This document shows positions 28,222-36,619 of a stretch of 64,000 nucleotides of DNA, one piece after another. Under the pieces are notes generated by a model. The model saw nothing but the letters and a program-made list of their open reading frames with translations, searched no databases and was not told the DNA's origin. Every line of letters begins with the position of its first letter. Position 1 is the stretch's first letter. The position numbers and the translations under genes are program-made. The stretch is from JAFMJV01 sp034436555 (GTDB taxonomy: Bacteria; Chloroflexota; Limnocylindria; Limnocylindrales; CSP1-4). Where the stretch lies: NCBI GenBank assembly GCA_034436555.1, contig DAOTUU010000059.1, positions 1-64,000 of the forward strand, written 5' to 3'.

Positions 28222-29433
28222 ATGCGCCCGATGACGACCCCGCCCGGCGCACGTGCGCTGCCCGCCCGGCTGCCCTCCCTGGGGACATGGGCATCGCGGA
28301 CGGCCGATCGGCTGGTGGCGACGACCACCCGGCGCGCGCCGGCAGGCTCCCGCGCCCGGGAGCGCCTCGCCCGGGCCCTTCGGCTGCCGCTCCACGCGGG
28401 CATCGCGTGGGCCCTCTTCAGCTGGCTGCTGCTCGACGCCGGCGTGTCCCAGCAGGCGCGCGGCGGACCCGCCGCATGGGTCGCCCTGGCCGCGATCCCG
28501 GTCGGGCTGCTGGCGCTCCGGCGACCGGTGCTGCTGGGCCTGGTCATGGCCGCGGCGTGCGCGTGGCTGCGGGTGGTCACGATGGGCGTTCCGGAGACCT
28601 GCGACCAGCTCGCGGTCAGCCGCGCGGCGCTCGGCGTCATCGCGGGTGGCGGCAGCCCGTGGGGCTTCGGGTACCCGGAGTCCGTGCCCCCCGGCGCCCC
28701 CTATCCGTACGGGCCGCTCGCGGCGGTCACCGCGCTGGCCGGGGTGCCCGGCGAGGTCGCCGCGATGGCCGGCATCCTGGTCATCCTCGCCTGGCAGCGC
28801 GCCCTGCTGACGATCGCGCTGCTGGGAGCGTGGGTCGCCTGGACGGAGCTGGGCGTGTGCGGCATCAACGACCAGGTCCCGGCGATGCTGCTGCTGGGCG
28901 GGCTGCTCCTCCTGGAGCGGCGGCGCATCTCGGGCGCGCTGCTGGTCGCCCTGAGCGCGGGCATCAAGCCGTACGCCCTCGCGTGGGTGCCTCCCCTCAT
29001 GGGCTTCGGCGGCATCGGGACCTCGGTGGTGCTGCTGGGCTGCGTCGCGCTCGCCTGGCTCCCGGGAGTGGCCTGGGGTCCCCGATCCTTCCTCGAGTCG
29101 GTGGAGATGGCGCGCTCCATCCACCCGCGGTCGGAGAACACGCTCGACATGCCCGCGCTCCGTGTCCTCGCCCTGCCGATGGCGGTCGCCGCCCTGTTCG
29201 TGCGCAGCTGGACCACGGCCGTGCTGACGGGTGCCCTCATCTTCGTGACGGTCCTGTTCCTGGACCATTGGGCGAGCTTCGGCTACTGGCTGGTGGTGCT
29301 GCCGCCGGTCGGCATCGTCGCGGAGCGCGCCCTCGGCGCCCTGGGTGTCCGCCTCCGAGCGGCCATCGGCGCGGCAGGCCCGGCCATCGGCGCGGCAGGG
29401 CCGACCATCGGCGCGGCAGGCGCCTCCGGCTAG
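28222..29433 (+). CDS. Polytopic membrane glycosyltransferase-like protein (GT87/GT-C type, tentative)
   Basis: 403-aa protein with about nine or ten transmembrane helices after a basic N-terminus. The pattern of a long loop between helices 3 and 4 (RAALGVIAGGGSPWGFGYPE, YPYGPLAA) and SAGIKPYALAWVPPLMGFG resembles polyprenyl-phosphate mannose-dependent GT87 / DUF2029 enzymes, where KP..(L/A)..P is common. The catalytic Asp typical of GT-C enzymes is not obvious, so this is tentative. The C-terminus ends in three near-identical copies of (A/T)IGAAG(P/A) encoded by a 21-bp tandem repeat. Its stop codon shares the palindrome CTAG with the stop of the convergent cysK-like gene. Confidence 0.65.
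   Translation: MRPMTTPPGARALPARLPSLGTWASRTADRLVATTTRRAPAGSRARERLARALRLPLHAGIAWALFSWLLLDAGVSQQARGGPAAWVALAAIPVGLLALRRPVLLGLVMAAACAWLRVVTMGVPETCDQLAVSRAALGVIAGGGSPWGFGYPESVPPGAPYPYGPLAAVTALAGVPGEVAAMAGILVILAWQRALLTIALLGAWVAWTELGVCGINDQVPAMLLLGGLLLLERRRISGALLVALSAGIKPYALAWVPPLMGFGGIGTSVVLLGCVALAWLPGVAWGPRSFLESVEMARSIHPRSENTLDMPALRVLALPMAVAALFVRSWTTAVLTGALIFVTVLFLDHWASFGYWLVVLPPVGIVAERALGALGVRLRAAIGAAGPAIGAAGPTIGAAGASG
29362..29421. repeat. 21-bp tandem repeat, about 2.9 copies
   Basis: Units begin at 29362, 29383 and 29404, each ATCGGCGCGGCAGG plus spacer bases, with one or two substitutions. They encode the C-terminal IGAAG repeats of the membrane protein and lie right at a convergent gene junction. 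Confidence 0.85.
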
Positions 29434-30365
29434 CGATACAGGCTGCCGCCCAGGTACTTGAGCCCGGAATCGACGGCCACCGTGGCAACACGACCGCCGC
29501 GCCCGATGCGCTCCGCCACCTGTCGTGCGGCCGCGATGTTCGCCCCCGTCGACGGGCCTGACCAGATCCCGTCCGAGCGGGCCACGCCCCTGGCCGTCTC
29601 CATCGCCAGCGCCGTGGGGATGGCGACCACCTCGTCGATGAGGTCCGCTGACAGCAGCGGCGGCACGAACCCGATCCCACCACCCTCGATGCGATGGGTG
29701 CCCGCCGCTCCACCCGACAGGACGGCGGACTCCGCGGGCTCCACGGCCACCCGGTGGATCGCCGGGAGCGCCTCCCGGAGCGCCTGGCATGTGCCCACGA
29801 AGCAGCCGGCGGTGCCCACGTAGAGCGCGATCGCGTCGATCCGGCCGTCAAGCTGCCCCAGCAACTCGCGGCCCAACCCGAGATACCCGTCCACCATGTC
29901 GTGGTTGTTGAACTGGTCCGTGGCGTAGCCGCCGGTCTCGGCGACGATCTCCGCCGCCCGCGCGCGCATGGTCGGGATGAGCGTGGGCGTGATGCCCTCG
30001 GGACTGTCGATGAGCTCCACGTCCGCCCCGAGGGCGCGCATCGTCTGGATCTTCTCGGGCGCGAAGGCGGACGACGACACGATGCGCAGCGGGTAGCCCT
30101 TCACCGAGCACACGAGCGCGAGCGACGACCCGGTGCTGCCGCCCGTGTACTCGACCACGGTCTGGCCGGGACGCAGCCGACCGGCACGCTCGGCCCCCTC
30201 GATCATGGCGAGCGCCATGCGGTCCTTGTAGGACCCCGTCGGGTTGTGGCTCTCCAGCTTGACCCAGATCTCGGCGCTGTCGGCTGGCGTGGCCAGGCGC
30301 ACGACGGGGGTGTCGCCGATTCCGGCCAGCGCGCCGGGGCGGTCGAGCGGTGCGGTCGCAGACAT
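29430..30365 (-). CDS. Cysteine synthase-like PLP enzyme (beta family)
   Basis: Fold-type II PLP enzyme of the O-acetylserine sulfhydrylase / cystathionine beta-synthase group. The 311 aa contain WVKLESHNPTGSYKDRMAL, whose Lys (near 45) is the Schiff-base residue. EYTGGSTGSSLALVCSVKGY is the phosphate and substrate loop, and GGGIGFVPPLL and SDGIWSGPSTGANIAA follow. The second signature differs slightly from classical CysK (GTGG.. is replaced by YVGTAGCFVGTC), so the exact substrate is open. ATG 30365 has AGGGAGG 5 nt upstream. A single gene, convergent with the membrane protein. Confidence 0.9.
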   Translation of the reverse strand: MSATAPLDRPGALAGIGDTPVVRLATPADSAEIWVKLESHNPTGSYKDRMALAMIEGAERAGRLRPGQTVVEYTGGSTGSSLALVCSVKGYPLRIVSSSAFAPEKIQTMRALGADVELIDSPEGITPTLIPTMRARAAEIVAETGGYATDQFNNHDMVDGYLGLGRELLGQLDGRIDAIALYVGTAGCFVGTCQALREALPAIHRVAVEPAESAVLSGGAAGTHRIEGGGIGFVPPLLSADLIDEVVAIPTALAMETARGVARSDGIWSGPSTGANIAAARQVAERIGRGGRVATVAVDSGLKYLGGSLYR

Positions 30366-30643
30366 CGTGGCCTCCCTGTCCCGGGCGGGCGGCCCTCGGA
30401 TGTGGAGCCTGCGCCCGACTGTCACGGCGAGCGTAGGCCGTCGCGTCAAGCGCGGGCTGCCCGTGCACGAACGGCGCACGCGCGGCAGAATATGCGACAG
30501 CCCCGCGTGCGGACACCCGTCCTGCCGGTCGAGCGTGCCCGCCCGACCGCGGGTGCCAGCCTTCGGCTCAGCCCGAAGCCCCCACCAACGATGGCGGTCG
30601 CCCGCCCGGCAGGGGAAGGAACCGGCGACCAGGAGGTGGGACC

Positions 30644-30862
30644 ATGGCCAAGGCAGACGCGATCGAGGTCGAGGGGACGGTGATGGAGTCCCTGCGCGGC
30701 GCGCAGTTCCGGGTGGAGCTGCCGAACGGGATGCCCATCAGCGCGCATCTGGGCGGCAAGCTCCGCAAGAACTTCATCCGGATCCTGCCGGGCGACCGCG
30801 TCCGGGTGGAGCTGTCTCCCTATGACCTCACGAAGGGCCGCATCACCTATCGCATGAAGTAG
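30644..30862 (+). CDS. infA: Translation initiation factor IF-1
   Basis: 72-aa OB-fold protein that binds the ribosomal A site during initiation. It is full length and canonical: AIEVEGTVMESLRGAQFRVE, then GKLRKNFIRILPGDRVRVEL and YDLTKGRITYRMK. AGGAGGT lies 6 nt before the ATG. It is a solitary gene rather than part of the usual ribosomal-protein cluster. Confidence 0.98.
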   Translation: MAKADAIEVEGTVMESLRGAQFRVELPNGMPISAHLGGKLRKNFIRILPGDRVRVELSPYDLTKGRITYRMK

Positions 30863-30920
30863 CACCGGGCGTCGCTCGGACAGCCTGGACGACCGGTCGC
30901 GATGACCCGACGGCGGGGCC

Positions 30921-30960
30921 GGAGCGCGCATGACCGGGCCGGGGCGCGCATGACCGGGCC
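30921..30960. repeat. 20-bp direct repeat, two copies
   Basis: GG(A/G)GCGCGCATGACCGGGCC occurs twice head to tail with one mismatch in the spacer between convergent infA and the next minus-strand gene. The remaining 130 bases of this spacer hold no gene. Confidence 0.8.
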
Positions 30961-30993
30961 GAGCGGCCGAGGTGGTGCCGCAACCGCGAGCGA

Positions 30994-31524
30994 TCAGCCG
31001 ACAGGCGACGCCGGCGCCACCGACGGCACGGGAGACGCCGCGTCCGGACACGGCTCGCGAAGGGCCACCGACAGCGCATCCATGGCCAGCCCCACGCGGG
31101 TGATCGCCTCCCCCAGCCGCGCCAGGCCCGCGCCGATGGTGCCCTCGTCGCGGATGCCCCGGGTGGTCATGCCGAGCTCCCGGAGCGATGCCGCCAGCTC
31201 GCCGACCAGCGGACGGTAGGTCTCGCTCACCAGACCCAGCAGGCGATCGGCCTCCGCGATCGACGCCGCGACCCCCACCAGGATGGGGACCAGGCCGTCC
31301 TCGCTGACCGTCTGCGCGCGCACGAACCCCAGGTACAGCCGCAGATCCGCCGCCGACTGACACATCGACGGTCCGGGGACAGGGCTGGCCGCTGCCGGGA
31401 CGGATGGCCCGGGCGATGGCGACTGCGCACCAGCCGGCACCGATCCGATCCATGCGGCGAGCAGCAGCGCGAGGGCCAGGACGGCGAACGAGCGACGCGG
31501 GCGGGTGGAGATGATGCGGTCCAT
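30994..31524 (-). CDS. Secreted protein of unknown function
   Basis: 176 aa with a signal peptide (basic STRPRR, then FAVLALALLLAAWIGSVPAGA). A Ser/Pro-rich linker leads to a helical domain containing MCQSAADLRLYLGFVRAQTV and VPILVGVAASIAEADRLLGL. One Cys pair (MCQS and EPCPD) could form a disulfide. The tail is again Ser/Pro-rich. I know no family. The ATG at 31524 has TATGCT 7 nt upstream and no Shine-Dalgarno site, so it is probably leaderless. It is divergent from the sugar-transporter operon; the 375-base gap between them (31525-31899) holds the ROK operator and a short leader ORF. Confidence 0.65.
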   Translation of the reverse strand: MDRIISTRPRRSFAVLALALLLAAWIGSVPAGAQSPSPGPSVPAAASPVPGPSMCQSAADLRLYLGFVRAQTVSEDGLVPILVGVAASIAEADRLLGLVSETYRPLVGELAASLRELGMTTRGIRDEGTIGAGLARLGEAITRVGLAMDALSVALREPCPDAASPVPSVAPASPVG

Positions 31525-31730
31525 GACGCGCAGCATACGGGACGCCACAACTGGCCCGTGATCCTCGACCAGGGGGCGCGACCGTGGTGTCGGAGCAGCT
31601 GTGCCGGATCGATCGCCCGCCGGCGCCGCGGCCGGCGTCGGGTGCTGCTGACCGTGCATCGGTAGGGGGTCACGGGGCGGGCCACGACCCTCAGACAGGT
31701 CGAACCCGCCATCCGAAGCCGGGCCCCGAA

Positions 31731-31756
31731 TATAGTTGCGTCGGCGGCGAAACTAT
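31731..31756 (+). promoter_or_regulatory. ROK-type operator upstream of the sugar ABC operon
   Basis: A 25-bp imperfect palindrome (31732-31756) with arms ATAGTTGCG and CGAAACTAT around a CG-rich centre. All pairs match except positions 7 and 10 of each half. Exactly the same 25 bases occur at 41779-41803, before the ROK regulator gene. Arms of the type TAGTTT...AAACTA are usual for ROK/XylR-family regulators. TATAGT (31731-31736), a good -10, overlaps the left arm, so binding should block the promoter. No -35 is clear. Confidence 0.8.
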
Positions 31757-31811
31757 GTTACGGTCGCCGTGGATCCGCTGCAGCACCGCGTCGAAGGGAC
31801 TGGAGGGGCAC

Positions 31812-31892
31812 ATGACGGAGCCTGCGCGAGCAGGAGATACGCGACAGCGAACGGCACGGTCGTGGCCCATGACACCGATGACACAGCGATAG
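31812..31892 (+). CDS. Possible 26-aa leader peptide of the ABC operon
   Basis: ATG at 31812 is preceded by GGAGGGG at a good 4-5 nt spacing and opens a 26-codon ORF (MTEPARAGDTRQRTARSWPM...). Its TAG stop overlaps the AGGAGGAG ribosome site of the substrate-binding-protein gene, whose ATG is 7 nt further on. The arrangement suggests translational coupling or an attenuating leader. No homologue is known to me, and a chance ORF cannot be excluded. Confidence 0.4.
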   Translation: MTEPARAGDTRQRTARSWPMTPMTQR

Positions 31893-31899
31893 GAGGAGA

Positions 31900-33174
31900 A
31901 TGGTGCGAACCAAGACTTGGACGACGGCCGCCGTCACGGTGGTGGCGGCCATGCTGGCCGGACCGCTGGCGGTCGCCGCCGACGACCCGGTCACGCTCAC
32001 CCTGAACAGCTGGCGCGTCGAGGACGCCCAGATGTGGGAAGAGAAGATCATCCCCGCGTTCGAGGCGAGCCACCCGAACATCAAGATCAAGTACGCGCCC
32101 ACCGCGACCACGGAGTACGACGCCGCGGTGGATGCCAGCATGAAGGGCGGCACCGGCGGCGATCTCATCACCTGCCGCCCGTATGAGGTGACCCGCGCGA
32201 ACATCCAGAAGGGGTACTTCGCGCAGCTCGACGACCTCGCCGGCGTCGCGCAGTTCGAGCCCGACCGCTTCGACGCCTGGTCGATCGGCGACGGCCACGT
32301 CTACTGCATGCCCATGGCGGCCGTGCACGGCGTGCTGTTCTACAACAAGGACATCTTCGAGGAGCTGGGCATCGCGGTGCCCACGACCCAGGAGGAGTAC
32401 CTGGCGGCTCTGGCCACCATCAAGGACAGCGGCAAGTACGAGGCGCTCGCGTATGGGTCCGCCGACGCGTGGGTGCTCTCGGGCATCGGCATCGACACCT
32501 TCGGTCCCAACTACTGGCGCGGCGAGGAGGGCCGCCAGGGCCTGCTCAACGGCACCAAGAAGCTGACCGACCCCGACTTCGTCGCCGCGTTCGACGCGTT
32601 CGGCGCGATGCGACCCTATCTTCCCGATGGCCAGGAGGCCCTGACCTACGCGGACCAGACGCAGCTCTTCTCGCTGGGTCGCGCCGGGGTCTGGCCGACC
32701 GGCTCGTGGAGCATCAACGAGGCGGGCGCCAACGGCGTCAACGTGGGCGCGTTCGCTCCCCCGCTGCCCGCTGCCGGCGACGACCTGTTCGTCCAGGTCC
32801 ACCCGGACATGGCGATCGGCGTCAGCGCGAACTCCCAGCACCCGGACGAGGCGAAGCAGTTCGCCGACTGGCTGGCCAGCGACGAGTTCATCGACATCTT
32901 CACCAACTCGCTGCCCGGGTTCTACAGCCTGCGCAACGACCCTCCCCCCGTCACCAACGCGCTCGCCCAGGAGATCCAGGACATCGCCCAGAGCGCCAAG
33001 GGCTGGACGCCCCGGCTGTCGATCGACCGCTTGAGCGCCGGCACCCCGTCGCTCGAGCTTGAGAAGCAGGCGACGCTCCAGTCGTTCATGGGTGACCAGT
33101 CCATGACCGGTGCGGACGTGGCCGCGCACCTCCAGGAGGTGCTCGAGGCGTCCTACACGCCGCCCGCACAGTAG
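31900..33174 (+). CDS. Sugar ABC transporter substrate-binding protein (CUT1 type)
   Basis: Secreted or lipid-anchored receptor of a carbohydrate importer. The 424 aa start with a signal peptide (AAVTVVAAMLAGPLAVAA) without a lipobox. The family-1 SBP core follows: TLTLNSWRVEDAQMWEEKII, AFEASHPNIKIKY, GTGGDLITCRPYEV and MPMAAVHGVLFYNKDIFEEL, with PDEAKQFADWLASDEF near the end. AGGAGGAG lies just before the ATG. It is first in the operon, behind the ROK operator. A strong hairpin separates it from the permease genes. The ligand cannot be read from sequence; nearby kinase and isomerase genes suggest an aminosugar or similar. Confidence 0.92.
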   Translation: MVRTKTWTTAAVTVVAAMLAGPLAVAADDPVTLTLNSWRVEDAQMWEEKIIPAFEASHPNIKIKYAPTATTEYDAAVDASMKGGTGGDLITCRPYEVTRANIQKGYFAQLDDLAGVAQFEPDRFDAWSIGDGHVYCMPMAAVHGVLFYNKDIFEELGIAVPTTQEEYLAALATIKDSGKYEALAYGSADAWVLSGIGIDTFGPNYWRGEEGRQGLLNGTKKLTDPDFVAAFDAFGAMRPYLPDGQEALTYADQTQLFSLGRAGVWPTGSWSINEAGANGVNVGAFAPPLPAAGDDLFVQVHPDMAIGVSANSQHPDEAKQFADWLASDEFIDIFTNSLPGFYSLRNDPPPVTNALAQEIQDIAQSAKGWTPRLSIDRLSAGTPSLELEKQATLQSFMGDQSMTGADVAAHLQEVLEASYTPPAQ

Positions 33175-33183
33175 TTCATCGCG

Positions 33184-33225
33184 CGCGGGGCGGAGCAGGT
33201 CGGCCATGTCCTGCCCCGCCCCGCG
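33184..33225 (+). terminator. Intercistronic hairpin between substrate-binding protein and permease genes
   Basis: Stem CGCGGGGCGG-a-GCAGG pairs with CCTGC-c-CCGCCCCGCG (15 bp with one mismatch) around a 10-nt loop, starting 10 bases after the SBP stop. Such a structure would partly terminate transcription or protect the SBP transcript, giving excess receptor over permease. Confidence 0.65.
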
Positions 33226-33246
33226 ACGCACCTCGCGGAGGCCGTC

Positions 33247-34134
33247 GTGAGGTCGCTCCGGAGCTACCGCTACCTGCTGCTGTTCTCCCTGCCGGCGCTC
33301 CTGTTCTACGTCGCCTTCGTCATCTACCCGCTCGTCGCGACGCTGAGCCTGAGCCTGTTCCGGGAGGAGCTGGGGACCGGCGTCCAGCACTACGTGGGCC
33401 TGGACAACTACGTCAGGCTGTTCACGGGCCTGGGCATCTCGGATGCGTTCTGGCGGGCGTTCGGCCACAACATCCAGTACTTCCTCATCCACCTCGTGGT
33501 GGAGCTGCCCATCGCGCTGCTGCTGGCCGCGGTGCTCACCTCCGATCCCATCCGGCGCAGCCGGGGCATCTACCGCACGCTCCTGTTCATCCCGGCGACC
33601 CTGTCGGTGGTCATCACGGCATTCATCTGGCGGCTCCTCCTGAACCCGCTGTGGGGCCTCGTGGACTACCCCCTGCTGGGCAAGGAGCAGACCGCCCTGA
33701 CCACGGTGTCGCTGCTGTCGGTGTGGCAGTACATCGGTGTGCCGATGCTGTTCTTCTACGTGGCGCTGCTGGCCATCCCCGACGAGATGCTGGAGGCGGC
33801 GCGCATCGATGGCTCGGGGTCGTTCAGCACGTTCCGGCGCATCCGCCTGCCGCTCATCGCGCCGATCATCGGCCTCAACGTCATCCTCACCTACATCTTC
33901 ACGTTCGTGGGCTTCGACATGGTGTTCGCGCTCGGCGGCATCGCGCCCGGTCCCAACTACGCGACCGACATCCTGGGCTCGTTCTTCTACCGCACGTTCT
34001 ACGGGCACGAGGCGGTCGTGGGCGACGCGAACCTGGGTGCGGCGGTGGCGACCACCGTGTTCGCGTTCATCCTCATCGTGACGGCCGGGTACTTCCTGAT
34101 CGTCCAGCGACGCGCCGTGTCGCACGAGCTGTGA
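33247..34134 (+). CDS. Sugar ABC transporter permease 1 (MalF-like)
   Basis: 295 aa with six transmembrane helices; the first (YRYLLLFSLPALLFYVAFVIYP) is typical of the MalF/UgpA group. The EAA loop that docks the ATPase reads EMLEAARIDGSGSFSTFRRI near residue 180. GTG start with GGAGG 5 nt upstream. It pairs with the next gene to form the membrane channel. No ATPase gene is present in the cluster, so it probably uses a shared MsmX/UgpC-type ATPase encoded elsewhere. Confidence 0.93.
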   Translation: MRSLRSYRYLLLFSLPALLFYVAFVIYPLVATLSLSLFREELGTGVQHYVGLDNYVRLFTGLGISDAFWRAFGHNIQYFLIHLVVELPIALLLAAVLTSDPIRRSRGIYRTLLFIPATLSVVITAFIWRLLLNPLWGLVDYPLLGKEQTALTTVSLLSVWQYIGVPMLFFYVALLAIPDEMLEAARIDGSGSFSTFRRIRLPLIAPIIGLNVILTYIFTFVGFDMVFALGGIAPGPNYATDILGSFFYRTFYGHEAVVGDANLGAAVATTVFAFILIVTAGYFLIVQRRAVSHEL

Positions 34135-34138
34135 TGCC

Positions 34139-35023
34139 ATGACCACCGTCGGGCGCGCGCCCCGCCGCTCCTCCGGGAAGGGCTTCTCCGGTCGCCATCC
34201 GCGCCGGTCGCTGGAGTCGATCGGGGCACACCTCGTGCTCATCGTGGCCGTGCTCATCGCGGTGGTGCCGGTGGTGCTCATCGTGATGAACTCGTTCAAG
34301 GACACGATGTCCATCTTCAGCGGGCCCCTGGCGCCGCCGACGCCGGAGACGTTCAGCCTCAAGGGCTACGAGGCCGTCCTCTCCGACGCGAGCTTCGGCA
34401 CGTACTACCGCAACAGCCTCATCGTGACCCTCGCGTCGCTCGTCCTCACGCTGACCTTCAGCGCCATGTGCGCGTTCGCGATCTCCGAATACCGGGTGAG
34501 GCTCGCGCCCATCATCGCCGGGTTCCTGCTCATCGGGGTCATGGTGCCCATCCGCCTGGCGACGGTGCCGCTGCTCCAGATGATGGTGAGCTGGAAGCTG
34601 TTCAACACGCATCTCGCGCTCATCCTGGTGTACACCGGCATGAGCCTGCCGGTGGCGGTGGCCATCATGCTCGTGTCCTTCCGCACGGTGCCTCGGGAGC
34701 TGAAGGACGCCGCCCGCATCGACGGCGCGAGCGAATTCCGCACGTTCCGGCTGGTGCTCCCGCTGGTCAGGCCGGCCATCGCCGCGGTCGCCACGGTGTC
34801 GATGCTGCCGATGTGGAACGACCTGTGGTTCCCGCTCATCCTGGCGCCCGGGGAGGCGACCCAGACGGTGACGCTGGGCACGCAGCAGTTCGCCGGTCAG
34901 TTCCAGAAGAACTGGCCCGCGCTGCTCGCGGCGCTCACCGTGGGCGCGCTGCCGCTGATCATCCTGTTCACCGCGTTCTCCCGCCAGTTCATCCGCGGGC
35001 TCAGCCAGGGGTTCACCAAATGA
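34139..35023 (+). CDS. Sugar ABC transporter permease 2 (MalG-like)
   Basis: 294 aa with six helices and the MalG-type layout: a basic N-terminus, then LVLIVAVLIAVVPVVLIVMN, and the EAA loop PRELKDAARIDGASEFRTFR near residue 183. The usual MalG ending is present (IILFTAFSRQFIRGLSQGFTK is nearly the family consensus). The start is 4 bases after the first permease, and the stop overlaps the next gene by 4 nt (ATGA). This ties a hydrolase to the transporter operon. Confidence 0.93.
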   Translation: MTTVGRAPRRSSGKGFSGRHPRRSLESIGAHLVLIVAVLIAVVPVVLIVMNSFKDTMSIFSGPLAPPTPETFSLKGYEAVLSDASFGTYYRNSLIVTLASLVLTLTFSAMCAFAISEYRVRLAPIIAGFLLIGVMVPIRLATVPLLQMMVSWKLFNTHLALILVYTGMSLPVAVAIMLVSFRTVPRELKDAARIDGASEFRTFRLVLPLVRPAIAAVATVSMLPMWNDLWFPLILAPGEATQTVTLGTQQFAGQFQKNWPALLAALTVGALPLIILFTAFSRQFIRGLSQGFTK

Positions 35024-36018
35024 CCACGCCGACCGCATCGGGCAGGCCGACGATGCCACCCGTGCCGTTCGATCCCGAGATCCTGCCGGTCATCGAGCGG
35101 ATGGCCGTGGAGCGCGCCCCGACCGTCTCGCGAGAGGGGCTCCGGCGCGCCGGCGTGGCCCTTCCGGCGGCCACCATCGACGAGATCATCGGCGACCGGG
35201 CGATCGACTGGGAGGACCGCGTGATCCCGGGCCCGGACGGCGCGCCCGACATCGAGGTGACCGTCTTCCGTCCGCGCGGTCGGGAGGGGGCGGGTCCCAT
35301 GCCCGCGCTCTACGGGATCCACGGCGGCGGCATGATCGAGGGTCACCGGTCCTGGGACACGCCCCGGATGGTGGACCTGGTGGACCGGCTCGGCGTGGTC
35401 GCGGTGACCGTGGAGTACCGCCTCGCGCCGGAGCACCCCTACCCCGCCGGTGCCGAGGACTGCTACGCCGGCGTGGCCTGGCTCGCGCGGAACGCCGCCG
35501 CCCTCGGCGTGGATGCGGCACGCATCGTGGTCATGGGCGGCAGCGCGGGCGGCGCGTTCTCGGCGGCCGTGGCGCTCATGGCGCGGGACCGCGGAGGCCC
35601 GCACATCGCCGGGCAGCTGCTGCTGTGCCCCATGATCGACAACGCGAACACCACCGTCGCGAGCCTCCAGTACGACGGCATCGGCACCTGCACCCGCGAG
35701 GAGAACCTGTTCGCCTGGGCGTGCGTCCTGGGCGAGGATCTCGCCTTCAGCGCCGCGGCGCCCGCCTACGCCGCGCCGACGCGCGCCGCGGACCTGTCGG
35801 GGCTGCCTCCCGCGTTCATCGAGGTGGGGTCCGCGGAGCTGTTCCGCGACGAGGACGTGGACTACGCCATGCGCATCTGGGCGACCGGCGGCCAGGCGGA
35901 GCTGCACGTCTGGAGCGGCGGCTGCCACGGCTTCGACATCTACATGCCCGACGCGGAGATCACGCGCGCCGCTCTCGCGGCACGCACGTCCTGGCTGCGC
36001 CGCCTGCTGGCGCTGTGA
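35020..36018 (+). CDS. Alpha/beta hydrolase, hormone-sensitive-lipase (HSL) family
   Basis: 332-aa serine hydrolase. The HSL oxyanion motif is IHGGGMIEGH near residue 104 and the nucleophile elbow is VMGGSAGGAFS near 170, with Ser171 as the likely nucleophile. Tyr and acidic residues lie in the cap (VEYRLAPEHPYPAGAEDCY). The C-terminal DEDVDY and GCHGFD give the likely Asp and His. It is coupled by ATGA overlap to the permease, so it may de-esterify or deacetylate the imported compound. That role is inferred from position only. Confidence 0.92.
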   Translation: MTTPTASGRPTMPPVPFDPEILPVIERMAVERAPTVSREGLRRAGVALPAATIDEIIGDRAIDWEDRVIPGPDGAPDIEVTVFRPRGREGAGPMPALYGIHGGGMIEGHRSWDTPRMVDLVDRLGVVAVTVEYRLAPEHPYPAGAEDCYAGVAWLARNAAALGVDAARIVVMGGSAGGAFSAAVALMARDRGGPHIAGQLLLCPMIDNANTTVASLQYDGIGTCTREENLFAWACVLGEDLAFSAAAPAYAAPTRAADLSGLPPAFIEVGSAELFRDEDVDYAMRIWATGGQAELHVWSGGCHGFDIYMPDAEITRAALAARTSWLRRLLAL

Positions 36019-36070
36019 CGGGACTGCCCGACGGGCAGCCCTCGAGAGATCCCCACCCACGGAGGCCCAC

Positions 36071-36514
36071 ATGACCGGACAGCGCTATCGCAAGCACATC
36101 GTCACGGGGGTGCAGCTGCCCCCCGACATCAGCAGCACCCGGCCCAAGGAGCTCGACGAGTCCGAGACCCTCGTCTCCTGGCTGGATGGCAACGTGGTCG
36201 AGGGCGCATCCCAGATGGTCTGCCTGTGGTACCTCAAGGCCACGCCGGACCAGAACTACCCCGCGCACGTCCATGAGCACGACGAGATCGTGGGGTTCTT
36301 CGGCAGCGACCCCCACGATCCGACCAGGCTGGGCGGCGAGATCGAGTTCTGGCTGGAGGACGAGCAGTACATCCTCACCCAGAGCTGCCTCATCTTCGCG
36401 CCCAAGGGGATGCGCCACGGTCCGCTCGTCATCCGGCGCGTGGACAGCCCGATCTTCCATCTGACCACGATGCTCGGCGGTCAGTACGTCAAGAAGGATG
36501 TCGACGCGGGCTAG
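36071..36514 (+). CDS. Cupin-domain protein
   Basis: 147-aa single-domain cupin. Motif 1 reads HVHEHDEIVGFFG, giving three His and a Glu for a metal, and motif 2 reads CLIFAPKGMRHGPL with the fourth ligand His. The acidic loop GGEIEFWLEDEQY lies between them. The protein could be a dioxygenase, an isomerase or a sensor; the sequence does not decide. CGGAGG lies 5 nt before the ATG. It lies 52 bases after the hydrolase gene in the same direction. Confidence 0.85.
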   Translation: MTGQRYRKHIVTGVQLPPDISSTRPKELDESETLVSWLDGNVVEGASQMVCLWYLKATPDQNYPAHVHEHDEIVGFFGSDPHDPTRLGGEIEFWLEDEQYILTQSCLIFAPKGMRHGPLVIRRVDSPIFHLTTMLGGQYVKKDVDAG

Positions 36515-36600
36515 CCGCCCCGGCCCCGCTCCGCCCGCGCCCGCCCCGGCGCCGCCCCAGCCCCACCCCCGCCTCCGCCCCTGCGCCCCCCGCGGGCGGG
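36515..36600. repeat. C-rich low-complexity spacer
   Basis: Almost every base on the plus strand is C, with repeated CCGCCC / GCCCC blocks, so the minus strand has many G3-G4 runs and could form G-quadruplexes. On the transcript the C-rich leader lies directly before the AAAGGA site of the gcvPA-like gene. Confidence 0.6.
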
Positions 36601-36619
36601 CACGAAAGGACGTGTGTCG

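Noticed and set aside
31753..34362. 869-aa minus-strand ORF over the transporter genes
   Set aside because: Antisense shadow of the substrate-binding protein and first permease. The plus strand has good ribosome sites and family motifs.
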